Positions 63,665 through 64,000 of a stretch of DNA of 64,000 nt are shown here, in pieces. Each line of letters begins with the position of its first letter. Within the stretch, counting starts at the first letter, position 1. The stretch is from Acholoe squamosa (lineage: Eukaryota > Annelida > Polychaeta > Phyllodocida > Polynoidae). Both the position numbers and the translations under genes were made by a program. The stretch spans positions 52,176,080 through 52,240,079 of the forward strand of contig OX439037.1 of assembly GCA_949317995.1 (NCBI GenBank), read 5' to 3'. The notes under the pieces were generated by a model that did not search any database, was not told the DNA's origin, and was given only the letters and a program-made list of their open reading frames with translations.

Positions 63665-64000
63665 CCCCCGACCCCCCATTACTGGTGATAAATCAAAGGG
63701 CCACATTCAGAAAAAAACATTGAACAATGAATCTCACTCTGGTAGTAGTACTTTATCAGCAGAAAATCATGGGTCTAGTGGTGAATCTAAGAAAGTCACT
63801 TATCGTGAGGTAAATAACTTGATAATATATGCAGGTAAGGCGGCCTGCCTGAGCAATTTCCACTATTCCCCTTTCCAGTTCACGACAGACTCTGGGGAAG
63901 AGATGTGTTTCATATCTGTTGAGCAGGGCCTTGTCCATTTCACACATTTCAAAGTCTTTTTCGTCTATATATTCAAGGAGAAAGTCGTAATAGAAAGCCA
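63665..64000 (+). CDS. NADAR-like domain downstream of LINE ORF1, runs off the window
   Basis: After the C run, shifted by one base, the frame reads PPITGDKSKGHIQKKTLNNE, a low-complexity linker (SGSSTLSAENHGSSGESKK), then GKAACLSNFHYSPFQFTTDS, GEEMCFISVEQGL, HFTHFKVFF. The pattern LSNF-x2-SPF ... F-x-SVEQ ... HFKxxFF is that of NADAR (YbiA-type) domains, which hydrolyse N-glycosidic bonds of riboflavin intermediates or ADP-ribosyl groups. No stop is seen before the window ends. Whether it belongs to the LINE ORF1 or to a neighbouring host gene cannot be settled here. Confidence 0.5.

Noticed and set aside
63336..63947. Minus-strand ORFs (63-101 codons) at the right end
   Set aside because: Antisense to the ORF1 C-terminal and NADAR-like reading frames, which match known domain patterns; the minus frames do not.

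Overview
The window is nuclear DNA of an invertebrate animal, probably marine. The evidence is GT-AG introns, one conserved animal gene (PEX7), and a repeat load (Ty3/Gypsy with an env-like gene, DIRS-type tyrosine-recombinase retroelements, several LINEs, short non-autonomous elements) typical of such genomes. I cannot name the phylum from sequence alone.

PEX7 frame (1-25.9 kb, + strand). Nine coding exons of the peroxisomal PTS2 receptor PEX7 run from 1224 to 25870, ending in a stop codon; only the first coding exon(s), about 40 residues, lie upstream of the window. One intron (6026-24380) is 18.4 kb long and is filled by three insertions lying almost end to end: a 13.0-kb antisense LTR retroelement with gag-pol-env remains (6149-19187, 4-bp target duplication GTAG), a 0.95-kb TTAA-flanked transposon (19299-20247) containing a perfect hairpin, and a sense-strand DIRS-type element (20251-24180) with a complete A1-ORFs-B1-A2-B2 split-direct-repeat layout.

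Middle (25.9-44 kb). This part is mostly non-coding. It holds TA-flanked short inverted-repeat elements, a SINE, tandem repeats, two minus-strand candidate genes (a glutamine-rich protein with a C-terminal membrane segment at 33.2-33.7 kb and an acidic cysteine-containing repeat protein at 36.6-38.0 kb with its own TATA box), a cluster of CACGTG/CCAAT/CRE/E2F motifs (40.4-41.0 kb), and an exon-like block at 42.8-43.1 kb.

Right part (44-64 kb). This is a graveyard of retroelements: a 5.15-kb minus-strand Ty3/Gypsy element with 160-bp LTRs (44082-49231), a 5'-truncated LINE (about 50.0-51.8 kb), a DIRS fragment (51.8-52.8 kb), a second piece of the same LINE, a decayed minus-strand DIRS-type element (53.2-57.3 kb), an LTR-like block (58.1-58.9 kb), and an L1-like LINE ORF1 interrupted by a 3-kb minus-strand CR1/Jockey-like LINE. 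Just before the window ends, the ORF1 region runs, after a C-run frame break, into what reads as a NADAR domain. That is the most unusual association here.

Almost every mobile-element ORF carries stops, frameshifts or internal deletions, so PEX7 is the only gene I would call functional with confidence. Many ORFs here start at non-ATG codons by computation only; I chose starts or splice sites by homology and local sequence.
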